In this document: positions 1 through 8,415 of the stretch, piece after piece
Position numbering within the stretch: position 1 is the first letter of the stretch
Layout of the letters: each line of letters begins with the position of its first letter
NCBI RefSeq assembly: GCF_009674535.1
Contig: NZ_WKJK01000002.1
Span: forward strand, 248,001-312,000
From: Duganella guangzhouensis
Lineage (GTDB): Bacteria > Pseudomonadota > Gammaproteobacteria > Burkholderiales > Burkholderiaceae_D
DNA: 64,000 nt
Reading direction: 5' to 3'
Program-made: the position numbers and the translations under genes
Notes under the pieces: model-generated
What the model saw: only the letters and a program-made list of their open reading frames with translations
What the model was told of the DNA's origin: nothing
Database searches by the model: none

Positions 1-1227
1 TCTGCCGAGAGCCAGCGCCTCGCCACCTATGCCCAAGCGATTGGACAGGCGGCCAGCCGTATCGAAGAGCGGGCCTGGGAACATACTCTCGATGCGCAGC
101 TCCAGAAACTCCTGAAGACCGGTCACCAGGACACCATCGACGCCACCCTCAACGCGCTGTTCAAGGAAGACCTGAACGCCTACGACGTGCTGATGGACGG
201 CGTGGAAGCGGTCAGCGAATCGAGCAGCTTCAGCATCGAAACCGCCGACGGCGTCAGCAAGTCGTTCGACGTGCTGCTGGTGGCCGCGCCTATCCTGGCA
301 TGGACCCGCTTTGCGATCGCGTCCGGCGCGATTCCGGCCGATATCCTGCAAACCCTGACCGCACACTTCTCGGCCCACCTGCTGGCCGACGGCACGCAAG
401 TGGCGATGTCGCCGACGCTGTTCTCGATCGACCAGCTGCCGCGCAGCCATGTCGAAACGTACGGCAAAGTACATAAGCTGGCGCAGGCCGCCGTCAAAGG
501 CACGGTGCTGAAGGCTGACACCAAGGTGCCGGAAACCGCCCCCTTCCTGGCCGACACGCGCTATCTGCTGGTGGCCGTGGTGGCGCCGACCGGTGCGCCG
601 CTGTTCCGCTGGCAGATGCCTGAGCATCAGGCCAACTTTGCCGCCGAGCGCGCGACCGCGGTGGAACAATGGCGTCTGCAGGCCACGCCAACCGTCAACC
701 GTTTGCTGCCGGGTTGCGGCGTCGAGCTGCTGCTGCCGGAAGCCTATTACATGGCTTGCCGCGAGGCGGACAAGCAGATCCGCCCGGTGTCGATCCGCGC
801 CGCCGTGCACTATCTGACGCACACGCTGGGCGTGGAAGCGGCCGATCTGCGCGCGGTGATCGCCGGCTTTGGCGAGGAAAGCGCCGATGGCCAGGTGGAT
901 GAATACCGGGTCGCCTTCACCCAGCGCTCGTCGTCGGACGTGATCTATGGCGTGGTGTGGCCGCTGTACGGACAGGAAGATGAAGAAGGCACGCCGGCCG
1001 AAGGCATGGCCCCGGCGGCGGCGCTGCAGAAACCGGTGACGCCGGTGGAAGAAATCATCGCGCACCTGAGCGAGGCTGGCGTCACCCAGATCAAGAAGCA
1101 CAGCGAGCGTTACGTGGTCGAGTTCTGCGACGACTGCGGCGCGCCGCTGTTTGCCGATCCGGTAGGTGAACTGGCCCACGCCGAAATGCCCGAAGACGCG
1201 CCAACCGGCACCGAGCACTTCCACTAA
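1..1227 (+). CDS. DUF2863 family protein, 5'-truncated by the window
   Basis: The reading frame is open from base 1 with no start codon, so the N-terminus lies outside the window; 408 codons plus the stop are present. The protein resembles the betaproteobacterial DUF2863 family, whose function is unknown. Seen directly: an alpha-helical N-terminal part rich in Arg, Glu and Gln, a central mixed region, and a C-terminal CDDCG motif at about residues 377-381, which could bind a metal or act in redox chemistry. There is no signal peptide or membrane segment in the visible part. A bidirectional terminator follows 10 bases after the stop. The family assignment is from recalled sequence similarity; no biochemical role is claimed. 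Confidence 0.65.
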   Translation, partial: SAESQRLATYAQAIGQAASRIEERAWEHTLDAQLQKLLKTGHQDTIDATLNALFKEDLNAYDVLMDGVEAVSESSSFSIETADGVSKSFDVLLVAAPILAWTRFAIASGAIPADILQTLTAHFSAHLLADGTQVAMSPTLFSIDQLPRSHVETYGKVHKLAQAAVKGTVLKADTKVPETAPFLADTRYLLVAVVAPTGAPLFRWQMPEHQANFAAERATAVEQWRLQATPTVNRLLPGCGVELLLPEAYYMACREADKQIRPVSIRAAVHYLTHTLGVEAADLRAVIAGFGEESADGQVDEYRVAFTQRSSSDVIYGVVWPLYGQEDEEGTPAEGMAPAAALQKPVTPVEEIIAHLSEAGVTQIKKHSERYVVEFCDDCGAPLFADPVGELAHAEMPEDAPTGTEHFH

Positions 1228-1237
1228 GCAGTAAAGC

Positions 1238-1261
1238 AAAAGCCCCTTACGGGGCTTTTCT
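1238..1261. terminator. Bidirectional intrinsic terminator
   Basis: The stem AAAAGCCCC / GGGGCTTTT has a short TTAC loop and is flanked by A on one side and T on the other, so it can end transcripts from both directions. It lies between the plus-strand DUF2863 gene and the convergent minus-strand operon ending at 1261. Confidence 0.85.
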
Positions 1262-1572
1262 TATTTCGGCGGCGTCAGATAAATGATGATGGGCTGCAGC
1301 GCCTGCTGTGGCAACTGTGCCTGCTGAGCCGCCGGTGCCTGCACCACAACAGGCGCGACCGGCTGCTGCACCTTGGTCGCGTTGTTACCGGCAAAGTATA
1401 GCCCGCCAAAACCAAGGAACATACCGATCATCGAGGCCACCATCCAGCGATAGCCTTCGGCCGACATTTTGTGCATTTCCGCACGCAAAACCTCGATGTC
1501 GGCCTTCGTCGCTAACGTCGGCACGATTGCGTCGTAGTGCGCCTTCAGCGCGGTGAATTCCTTATCGTCCAT
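1261..1572 (-). CDS. Small coiled-coil membrane-anchored protein
   Basis: Unrecognised 103-residue protein. An N-terminal charged helix (residues 1-40, with a TKADIEVLRAEM heptad-like stretch) is followed by one hydrophobic segment (about 44-62) and a tail rich in Pro, Gln and Ala (about 68-103). This coil-then-TM design is shared with the small protein at 28991-29269, which has a similar TKxDIxxLR stretch, though the tails differ. It is the last gene of a minus-strand series with the CYTH and M14 genes. Its stop sits against the terminator. It may be a membrane-bound scaffold, but no function can be read from the sequence. Confidence 0.6.
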   Translation of the reverse strand: MDDKEFTALKAHYDAIVPTLATKADIEVLRAEMHKMSAEGYRWMVASMIGMFLGFGGLYFAGNNATKVQQPVAPVVVQAPAAQQAQLPQQALQPIIIYLTPPK

Positions 1573-1600
1573 TCATCCAGCTTAGGACAGAACGACGCGC

Positions 1601-2065
1601 TTACCAAGTGGAGAACGGCTTTTTAATCAGGTTCGAATTGAGATAGCGCAGATCGCTGGTGACTTCCTCGCCCACCCAGTCCGGCTTGTCGAACTGCTGG
1701 CCTTCCGACCGCAACTCAATCTCCGCCACCACCAGGCCGGCATTCACGCCGAGGAACTCATCCACTTCCCACACATTGCCGGCGAACTCAATGCGGCGGC
1801 GATACTTCTCGATCAACGGCTGCTCGCACAAACCGTCCAGCAGCTCAACCGCATCGGCGACAGGAATCTCATACTCCCACTCGCCGCGCGTGGCGCCCTT
1901 GTTGGCGCCCTTGATCGTGATCACCGCGCGCTCACCCTCGATCCGCACGCGCACCACCCGCTCCTTGTTGGACGACAGATAGCCCTGCTTGAAGAACACC
2001 GGCTCTCCAAGCTGCATCCAGCCATCGCCCGACAGCAGGAACTTGCGTTCGATCTCGACGCCCAC
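1601..2065 (-). CDS. CYTH domain protein (triphosphate tunnel metalloenzyme)
   Basis: The 154-residue protein opens with the ExExK signature (EIERK, residues 4-8) that defines CYTH/triphosphate tunnel enzymes, followed by the alternating basic and acidic beta strands (RVRIEG, ITIKG, EWEYEIP, EVDEFLG, AEIELRSE) that line the tunnel. Family members hydrolyse inorganic triphosphate or thiamine triphosphate, or are class IV adenylate cyclases; short bacterial forms like this are usually triphosphatases. The start is GTG, two bases after the stop of the upstream M14 gene, so translation is probably coupled. The exact substrate cannot be decided from sequence. Confidence 0.85.
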   Translation of the reverse strand: MGVEIERKFLLSGDGWMQLGEPVFFKQGYLSSNKERVVRVRIEGERAVITIKGANKGATRGEWEYEIPVADAVELLDGLCEQPLIEKYRRRIEFAGNVWEVDEFLGVNAGLVVAEIELRSEGQQFDKPDWVGEEVTSDLRYLNSNLIKKPFSTW

Positions 2066-2067
2066 GA

Positions 2068-3195
2068 TCAGTAATCGTCCAGCGACAACAGGATAGGCTG
2101 CAGAATCGACGCGCCCAGCGCAGCACTACGCGCGCCATTCCAGCCGACGTGAGGGTCCGGCAGATCGGCGTTATCCTTGAACGGCATCTCCAGCGTCAGC
2201 GCCAGGCAACCGAAGTGATGGCCGACGTACTTCGAGGCCAGCGTCAGCATGTCTTCCTTGTACTTGCTGGCGGCGTAGCCCACCTTGTCCTGGAAGTCCG
2301 GCGACGCGTTCTTGTAGCGATCGATGAACGCCTGCTGCTTGACGCGACGCTCATCGCTGAAGTTCTCCAGCATCTCGTTACCGGCCACGAAGTTGTACGG
2401 CAGCGCCTCATCGCCGTGAATATCGAAGAACATGTCGATGCCGGTTTCGTGCATCTTCTGCTTCACGTACAGCACTTCCGGGCTGCGCTCGACCGATGGC
2501 GTCATCCATTCGCGATTCAGGTTGGCGCCGGCCGCGTTGGTGCGCAGGTTGCCGCGCACCGAGCCATCCGGATTCATGTTCGGCACGATGTAGAACACGC
2601 AGCGCTGCAGCAGCTTGCGCGCGATCGGGTTGGCATCGTCCAGCAGCGAATCGATCAGACCTTCGATGAACCACTCGGCCATCGACTCGCCCGGGTGCTG
2701 ACGCGCGATGAACCAGATTTTCTTTTCCGCTTCCGGCTTGCCGATCACCACCAGGTTCATGTCGCGGCCATCCACCGTCGAACCCAGATCCTGCACGCGC
2801 GCCAGCGGATGCTCGCCCACCTCGCCCAGCAGGCGCAGATGACGCTCGAACGAATACGGCTCGAAGTAAGCGTAGTAAATGCTGTCGGTATCCGGCGTAT
2901 GGTTGATCGTCAACACCGCGCCATCGAACTTGGTCGGCACGCGGAACCAGTTTTCGGTGTCGTAGCTGGCCACCGCCTGATAGTCCTCGTAGCCCTTGGC
3001 GTAAGTCGCCTGGCCGGCGTTCAGGAAGCGCATGGTCAGCTTCTCGCCGCGCGCGCCCTGCACGCGGAAGTGGAACCACTGATGGATGTCCGCGTGCGAA
3101 TCCTTGCGCAGATTCAGTTCAATGCTGGCTGCACTGTCGGCGCGCAGCACTTCAATGGCGCCGGAGTCGAAGTTCTGGCTGATTTTGATGGTCAT
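2068..3195 (-). CDS. M14 family zinc carboxypeptidase (cytosolic carboxypeptidase-like)
   Basis: The 375-residue protein has an N-terminal beta-rich domain (about 1-120) typical of cytosolic carboxypeptidases, then an M14 catalytic domain. The zinc ligands are visible: His and Glu in RQHPGES (about 164-170) and His in DIHGDE (about 256-261); a late TLEMPFKD stretch supplies the expected catalytic Glu. There is no signal peptide, so it acts in the cytoplasm. Eukaryotic relatives trim glutamate side chains from tubulin; the bacterial substrate is unknown. It sits 32 bp after the CoA transferase gene and just before the CYTH gene on the same strand. Confidence 0.85.
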   Translation of the reverse strand: MTIKISQNFDSGAIEVLRADSAASIELNLRKDSHADIHQWFHFRVQGARGEKLTMRFLNAGQATYAKGYEDYQAVASYDTENWFRVPTKFDGAVLTINHTPDTDSIYYAYFEPYSFERHLRLLGEVGEHPLARVQDLGSTVDGRDMNLVVIGKPEAEKKIWFIARQHPGESMAEWFIEGLIDSLLDDANPIARKLLQRCVFYIVPNMNPDGSVRGNLRTNAAGANLNREWMTPSVERSPEVLYVKQKMHETGIDMFFDIHGDEALPYNFVAGNEMLENFSDERRVKQQAFIDRYKNASPDFQDKVGYAASKYKEDMLTLASKYVGHHFGCLALTLEMPFKDNADLPDPHVGWNGARSAALGASILQPILLSLDDY

Positions 3196-3227
3196 GTTGA
3201 TCCAATACTAAGTGAGTCTGATGACCA

Positions 3228-4721
3228 TTATTTTACCAGCATGCTCCCCTCGCGTTTATAGCGCGCGTGCCAGGACAGCGCTTGCTCCAGCACATGCGGC
3301 GTCTGGCCACCGCCCAGCTTCGCTTCCTCGAAATAAGCGCGCAGCTGCGGCCGATAATCCGGATGGGCGCAGTGCTCGATAATCAGCGGCGCGCGTTCGC
3401 GTGGCGCCAGCCCGCGCAAATCGGCCAGTCCCCACTCGGTCACCAGCACATCGACATCATGCTCGGTATGGTCGACGTGGGCGGCGAACGGCACCACGCT
3501 CGAAATCGCGCCGTCCTTGGCCACCGACTTGCTGACGAAAATAGACAGCTGCCCATTGCGCGCAAAGTCGCCCGAGCCGCCGATACCGTTCATCATGTGA
3601 GTACCGCCGACGTGGGTCGAGTTGACGTTACCGTAGATGTCGAATTCCAGCGCCGTATTCAGCGCGATGATGCCGAGCCGGCGCACAATCTCCGGATGGT
3701 TGCTGATCTCCTGCGGCCGCAGCACGACGCGCTCGCGGTACTGCTCGATGTTGGCGATGAACTTCTCGTGCATGGCCGCCGACAGCGTGATCGACGAAGC
3801 CGAGGCCATTTTCAGCTGGCCCGAGTCCAGCAGCTCGATCGCACTGTCCTGCAGCACTTCCGAATACATGGTCATGTCGCGGAATGGCGAATCGATCAGG
3901 CCATGCAGCACCGCGTTGGCGATGGTGCCGATGCCGGCCTGCAGCGGCCGCAGCGTCGGGTCCATGCGCCCTGCTTTCACCTCGGCGTCGAGGAAGCGGA
4001 TCACGTGGCGCGCGATGGCGTCGGTTTCCTCATCGGGCGGCAGCGCGTTGGATGGGCTGTCCGGACTATCGGTGATGACGATGGCGGCAATGCGCTCCGG
4101 CTGCACGCGGATCGCGGTCGCGCCGATACGCTGCCATGGCGTCAGCAGCGGAATCGCCTCGCGATGCGGACGCTCGCCCGGTACGTAGATATCGTGGAAG
4201 CCTTCCAGCGCCAGCGGCGCGCTCAGATTGATCTCAACGATCACCTGCTTCGCCTGCTGCACGAAGTTGGCCGTGTTCCCGACCGACATGGTGGGGATGA
4301 TGCTGCCATCGGCCGTAATCGCCACCGCCTCAATGACCGCGATGTCCACCGCTTTCAGGTCGCCGGAACGCAGCTGCTCGGCGGTTTCGGACAAGTGCTG
4401 GTCGATGAACATCACCTCACCGGTATTGATCTTGCGGCGCAGCGCGGCGTCGGCCTGGAACGGCATGCGGCGCGCCACCACGCCGGCGTTGGCCATCAGG
4501 CCATCGCTGTCGTTGCCGAGCGAGGCGCCGGTCAGCAGCGTCAGATGCAGCGGCGCCTGACGCGCGCGCTCCACCAGTGCCATCGGCAGTGCCTTGGCGT
4601 CGCCGGCGCGGGTAAAGCCGCTCATGCCAACGGTCATGCCGTCCTTGAACAGCAGCGCGGCGTCGGCGGCGCTGGTCAGTTTGTTCATCAGCGCCGGGCG
4701 GCGGATACGGTCTTCATACAT
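3228..4721 (-). CDS. Acetyl-CoA hydrolase/transferase (succinate:CoA transferase type)
   Basis: The 497-residue protein belongs to the acetyl-CoA hydrolase/transferase family (Cat1/AarC/Ach1 type), which moves CoA between acetyl-CoA, succinyl-CoA and free acids. It shows a GMSGFTRAGDAKALP start, a GIGTIANAV turn, the YSEVLQDS segment with the candidate catalytic Glu at about residue 287, and the C-terminal HVDHTEHDVDVLVTEWG block. ATG at 4721 is chosen because GAGGAG lies 7 bases before it; an upstream in-frame Met lacks this. It is divergent from a LysR gene 89 bp away, which may control it. CoA donor and acceptor are not decidable here. Confidence 0.88.
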   Translation of the reverse strand: MYEDRIRRPALMNKLTSAADAALLFKDGMTVGMSGFTRAGDAKALPMALVERARQAPLHLTLLTGASLGNDSDGLMANAGVVARRMPFQADAALRRKINTGEVMFIDQHLSETAEQLRSGDLKAVDIAVIEAVAITADGSIIPTMSVGNTANFVQQAKQVIVEINLSAPLALEGFHDIYVPGERPHREAIPLLTPWQRIGATAIRVQPERIAAIVITDSPDSPSNALPPDEETDAIARHVIRFLDAEVKAGRMDPTLRPLQAGIGTIANAVLHGLIDSPFRDMTMYSEVLQDSAIELLDSGQLKMASASSITLSAAMHEKFIANIEQYRERVVLRPQEISNHPEIVRRLGIIALNTALEFDIYGNVNSTHVGGTHMMNGIGGSGDFARNGQLSIFVSKSVAKDGAISSVVPFAAHVDHTEHDVDVLVTEWGLADLRGLAPRERAPLIIEHCAHPDYRPQLRAYFEEAKLGGGQTPHVLEQALSWHARYKREGSMLVK

Positions 4722-4810
4722 GGTCGTTCTCCTCATTCTTTTGTTTCAGTATAGAATCAGAAAAACTGTCGATTTATGACTTAAATTCTCACTTTCCATT
4801 CGTTTTACTC

Positions 4811-5707
4811 ATGGACCTGCGCTCGCTCCGCTACTTCGTCGAAACCGTCCGCCTGAACAGCTTTACGCAGGCGGCGGAATCGCTGCACGTCACGCAATCG
4901 ACCATCAGCAAGATGGTCAAACAACTGGAAGAGGAAGTCGGCGCACAACTGCTGCTGCGCGAAGGCCGCCAGCTGCGCCTGACCGACACCGGCAACGTGG
5001 TCTACGCGCGCGGCGTGGAGATGCTGGCCACCATGCGCCAGCTGGCGGTGGAAGTGCGCGATACGCAGGCGCTGGAACGCGGCAGCCTCACGGTCGGCAT
5101 TCCGCCGATGATCAACCTGCTGTTCACGCCCGTGCTAAAAGCCTTCCGCCAGCGCCATCCCAACATCACGCTAACGCTGCAGGAAGACGCCGGCCAGGCG
5201 ATCGAACGCCAGGTGGCGCAAGGCGATCTGGAAATCGGCCTGACGGTGCTGCCGGCCGATCCCGCACTGGGACTGCAAGCGGCGCCGATCGCCAGCTATC
5301 CGGTGTGGGCGCTAGCGGCGCGCGGCACCTTCCAAAAGAACCGCACCAGCATCAAACTGAAAGCGCTGGCCAACACGCCGCTGGTGCTGCTGAAAGACGA
5401 TTTCGCCATGACGCGCGCGCTGCGCACCGCCTTCGCGGCGGCCGGCTTCGAACCGCAGATCGCCGCGCAAAGCGGCCAGTGGGACTGGCTGGTGGCGATG
5501 GCCTCCGCCGGCATGGGCGTGGCGCTGCTGCCCGAGCCCTTCATTCACCGCCTGGCGATCGGCCACTTGGACGCGGTCAAGCTGGTGGACCCGGAACTGC
5601 CATGGCAACCGGCCCACGTCTGGCGTGGCACTTACTTGTCGCACGCCGCCCGCGCGTGGCTGGAAGTGTGCGACGAAGTGCTCAGTGCTCGGGCAGCTCG
5701 TGGATAG
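4811..5707 (+). CDS. LysR family transcriptional regulator
   Basis: The 298-residue LysR-type regulator has an N-terminal winged helix-turn-helix (residues 1-60, LRYFVETVRLNSFTQAAESL then HVTQSTISKMVKQLEEEVGA) and a periplasmic-binding-like effector domain with VGIPPMIN at about 97. It is close to the CidR/YwbI-type group that responds to organic acids such as acetate; that is a family-level inference consistent with the divergent acetyl-CoA hydrolase/transferase, its likely target. Its 3' end overlaps the convergent patatin gene by 26 bp, with no terminator between them. Confidence 0.9.
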   Translation: MDLRSLRYFVETVRLNSFTQAAESLHVTQSTISKMVKQLEEEVGAQLLLREGRQLRLTDTGNVVYARGVEMLATMRQLAVEVRDTQALERGSLTVGIPPMINLLFTPVLKAFRQRHPNITLTLQEDAGQAIERQVAQGDLEIGLTVLPADPALGLQAAPIASYPVWALAARGTFQKNRTSIKLKALANTPLVLLKDDFAMTRALRTAFAAAGFEPQIAAQSGQWDWLVAMASAGMGVALLPEPFIHRLAIGHLDAVKLVDPELPWQPAHVWRGTYLSHAARAWLEVCDEVLSARAARG

Positions 5708-6788
5708 CGATGCCTTCGATCGGATCGATCGGCTGCTCCCACGGTTTTAGCGCGATGAAGCGCTGCGCGTCGTCGTAGCCGGCCTGCCAGCGGGCGCGGA
5801 TGCCGGCGGCGCTGAAGTCGATGTCCTTGGTGTGGTCTTCGTTGCCGATGCGCGGCAGGCGCAGCGACACCACGTGCATGTCGGTGCCGCAGCCCCACGA
5901 AGCCAGTTCGCGCACCTCGGGCTGCGCCGCCTGTTCCGGCGTCAGATGATGCGTCAGTTCGCGGATCACGTGACGCAGCCGGTGCAGCTTGCGCTGCTGT
6001 TCGATATTGCTGGCGCGGCTGGCGTACTGGATTTCCTTGTGCTTATCCAGCACATCGAGCACGCTTTCCGGCTCGCTGCCGTCCGGATTCCACACCTGCA
6101 CCGAGAAGATCACCGAACTGCGGCGCGGCTCATCGTCCAGCACCGCTTCAATCGGCGTGTTGGAGTAGATGCCGCCATCCCAATACGGCTCGCCGTCGAT
6201 GCGCACCGCCGGGAAGGCCGGCGGCAACGCGCCGGACGCCATCACATGCTCCAGGCACAGTGGCTCGCGGCGCGTGTCGAAATAACGCATCGCGCCGGTG
6301 CGCGCATTGACCGCGCCGACCGTGAGGCGCAGGTGTTTGCCATTCAGGTAGTCCAGATCGACCAGCTGTTCCAGGGTGCTGTGCAGTGGCGCGGTCTGGT
6401 AGAAGGAGGCATGCTCGGCGCCGACGCGCGCATCGGGATTCCACCACGACGCCAGATTCGGTTCGAAGAACGCCGGGATGCCCTGCCCCACCGTAATCGC
6501 GTTGGCGATCGCGCGCGGCATGGTGCTGAAGCCGAAGGAGTTGCGCTCCATGCGATGCCAGAACTCGCGCAGCTTGTCGAGCCGCTGCGGCGGCGGATTG
6601 CCCGCGATGATGGCGCCGTTGATGGCGCCGATCGAGGTGCCGATCACCCAGTCCGGCTCAATGCCGGCTTCGTGCATGGCTTGATAAACGCCCAACTGGT
6701 AAGCGCCCAAAGCGCCGCCACCCTGCAGGACCAGAACGATCTGGCCCGGCAAGGCGGAGGATGGTGGACAAGTAGGTTTGCGGCTCAA
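5682..6788 (-). CDS. Patatin-like phospholipase with DUF3734-type C-terminus
   Basis: The 368-residue patatin-like serine lipase shows the oxyanion motif GGGALGAYQ (about 21-29), the nucleophile elbow GTSIG (about 50-54) and the catalytic Asp in WDGGIYSNTP. The C-terminal 150 residues match the DUF3734 region found in bacterial patatins, possibly linked to polyhydroxyalkanoate or lipid turnover. No signal peptide is seen. The start is TTG at 6788, supported by GGAGG six bases upstream; no ATG fits as well. It overlaps the 3' end of the convergent LysR gene. Confidence 0.9.
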   Translation of the reverse strand: MSRKPTCPPSSALPGQIVLVLQGGGALGAYQLGVYQAMHEAGIEPDWVIGTSIGAINGAIIAGNPPPQRLDKLREFWHRMERNSFGFSTMPRAIANAITVGQGIPAFFEPNLASWWNPDARVGAEHASFYQTAPLHSTLEQLVDLDYLNGKHLRLTVGAVNARTGAMRYFDTRREPLCLEHVMASGALPPAFPAVRIDGEPYWDGGIYSNTPIEAVLDDEPRRSSVIFSVQVWNPDGSEPESVLDVLDKHKEIQYASRASNIEQQRKLHRLRHVIRELTHHLTPEQAAQPEVRELASWGCGTDMHVVSLRLPRIGNEDHTKDIDFSAAGIRARWQAGYDDAQRFIALKPWEQPIDPIEGIAIHELPEH

Positions 6789-6855
6789 GTCGGACCTCCA
6801 CGGTGCACTGCAACATCACGATTGTAGTGCAGTTCGGGGCGGTCCGCAGTGGCCT

Positions 6856-8310
6856 TTAGTCTACGTTGACACCTTTTGCCTTAAGCGCCTTGCGCACGCC
6901 GGCGCCGTAGGCAGGATCGGCTTGGTCGAAGTGCGCCAGTTGGCGTTCGATGATCTCGCCGCTAACCTGGCTCAGAGGAGCAGCCAGATTGGCGAACAGG
7001 TTTTGCTGCTCATCCGCCGGCATCAGGCGGAACAGATTGCCGGCCTGGGTGTAATCATCCTCCTTGCCACGGCCATCGTAGCGACCGGCCGCGCCGTCCA
7101 GCGCCAGCGGCGGTTCACCGTGGCCCATGCCGTGCGGATTGCTGCCCGCGCCCTGTACCGGATCGTAGTTGACCGAGGCGCCGCCATTGGCGATCGCCAT
7201 CGCACCGTCGCGCTGCTGATTGTGGAACGGGCAGCGCGGCGCGTTCACCGGCAGATGCTGGTGGTTGGTGCCAACGCGGTACAGCTGTGCGTCGTGATAA
7301 GCAAACAGGCGCGCCTGCAGCATCTTGTCCGGCGAGTAGCCCAGGCCCGGCACCACGTTCGATGGCGACAACGCCGCCTGCTCCACTTCGGCGTGATAGT
7401 TGATCGGATTGCGGTTCAGTTCCAGCACGCCGACCTGCAGCAGCGGGAAGTCCGCGTGCGGCCACACCTTGGTCAGATCGAACGGATTCCAGCCGGTGCG
7501 CGCCTCCCATGCGGCCAGTTGCGCGTCGGTGGCCACCTGCACCTTGACGTCCCAACGCGGGAAATCGCCGCGTGCAATCGCGTTGAACAGATCGCGCTGT
7601 GCGTAATCCGGATCGGTGCCGGCGATGCGGGTCGCCTCTTCGGCCGACAGGTTCTTGACGCCCTGCTGGGTCAGGAAATGCCATTTGACGTAGACACGTT
7701 CACCGGCGTCGTTAATCAGGCTGTAGGTATGGCTGCCGAAACCATGCATGTGGCGGTAGCCGTCCGGCGTGCCACGGCTGGAGAACAGCGTGGTCACCTG
7801 GTGCAGGCTTTCCGGCGTGCGGCTCCAGAAATCGAACATCGCGGTCGGCGACTTCAGATTGGTCTGCGGGTCGCGCTTCTGAGTGTGAATGAAGTCCGGG
7901 AACTTGATGCCATCCTTGAGGAAGAACACCGGCGTGTTGTTACCGACCAGATCCCAGTTGCCTTCCTCAGTGTAGAAGCGCACCGCGAAGCCGCGTGGAT
8001 CGCGCTCGGTATCGGCACTGCCCTTCTCGCCGCCCACGGTGGAGAAGCGCAGGAAGCTCTCGGTCTGCTTGCCGACTTCAGCGAACAGTTTCGCCTTGGT
8101 GTATTGAGTGATGTCGTGGGTGACGGTGAAAGTGCCGTAAGCGCCCGAACCCTTGGCGTGCACCACGCGCTCGGGAATCCGCTCGCGGTTGAAGTGCTGG
8201 AGTTTTTCGATCAGGTGGAAGTCTTGCAGCAGTACCGGGCCACGTGGGCCGGCGGTCAGCGAATTCTGGTTGTCGGCGACTGGAATGCCGGAGGCGGTAG
8301 TGATCTTCAT
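6856..8310 (-). CDS. katA: Monofunctional heme catalase (KatA type)
   Basis: The 484-residue small-subunit catalase breaks hydrogen peroxide into water and oxygen in the cytoplasm. Visible active-site residues are His51 in RVVHAKGSG, Asn124 in LVGNNTPVFF, and the proximal heme ligand Tyr337 in RLFAYHDAQLYR. Length and order fit clade 3 catalases. The ATG at 8310 has GAGGAG nine bases before it. Its promoter region holds an OxyR-like palindrome and the mRNA leader can fold a hairpin next to the ribosome binding site, so peroxide induction is likely. The upstream neighbour cphA ends just before this promoter without a terminator. Confidence 0.95.
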   Translation of the reverse strand: MKITTASGIPVADNQNSLTAGPRGPVLLQDFHLIEKLQHFNRERIPERVVHAKGSGAYGTFTVTHDITQYTKAKLFAEVGKQTESFLRFSTVGGEKGSADTERDPRGFAVRFYTEEGNWDLVGNNTPVFFLKDGIKFPDFIHTQKRDPQTNLKSPTAMFDFWSRTPESLHQVTTLFSSRGTPDGYRHMHGFGSHTYSLINDAGERVYVKWHFLTQQGVKNLSAEEATRIAGTDPDYAQRDLFNAIARGDFPRWDVKVQVATDAQLAAWEARTGWNPFDLTKVWPHADFPLLQVGVLELNRNPINYHAEVEQAALSPSNVVPGLGYSPDKMLQARLFAYHDAQLYRVGTNHQHLPVNAPRCPFHNQQRDGAMAIANGGASVNYDPVQGAGSNPHGMGHGEPPLALDGAAGRYDGRGKEDDYTQAGNLFRLMPADEQQNLFANLAAPLSQVSGEIIERQLAHFDQADPAYGAGVRKALKAKGVNVD

Positions 8311-8321
8311 GGCTATGGCTC

Positions 8322-8360
8322 CTCGTTGTTTGATAGCGTTGAGCTATTCTAAACAACGAG
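8322..8360 (-). promoter_or_regulatory. Leader hairpin abutting the katA ribosome binding site
   Basis: In the minus-strand katA leader, CTCGTTGTTT (8351-8360) pairs perfectly with AAACAACGAG (8322-8331), and an inner AUAGC/GCUAU pair extends the stem around a five-base loop. The 3' arm ends in AACGAG, directly continuing into the GAGGAG Shine-Dalgarno. Pairing is seen directly; a role in limiting ribosome access is inference. It could also be a protein-binding palindrome in DNA. Confidence 0.5.
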
Positions 8361-8374
8361 TACCATAAAGAAAA

Positions 8375-8411
8375 ACTATATATATCTATGGAATCGATAG
8401 ATATAATCTAA
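8375..8411. promoter_or_regulatory. OxyR-like operator upstream of katA
   Basis: The site holds CTAT-N7-ATAG in the centre (8386-8400) as part of a perfect 9-bp-arm palindrome, TATATCTAT / ATAGATATA, 8381-8405. On the OxyR pattern ATAG-N7-CTAT-N7-ATAG-N7-CTAT both central boxes match fully, one outer box matches three of four and the other matches poorly. It lies 65-100 bp before katA and against the 3' end of cphA. Confidence 0.55.
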
Positions 8412-8415
8412 ACGA

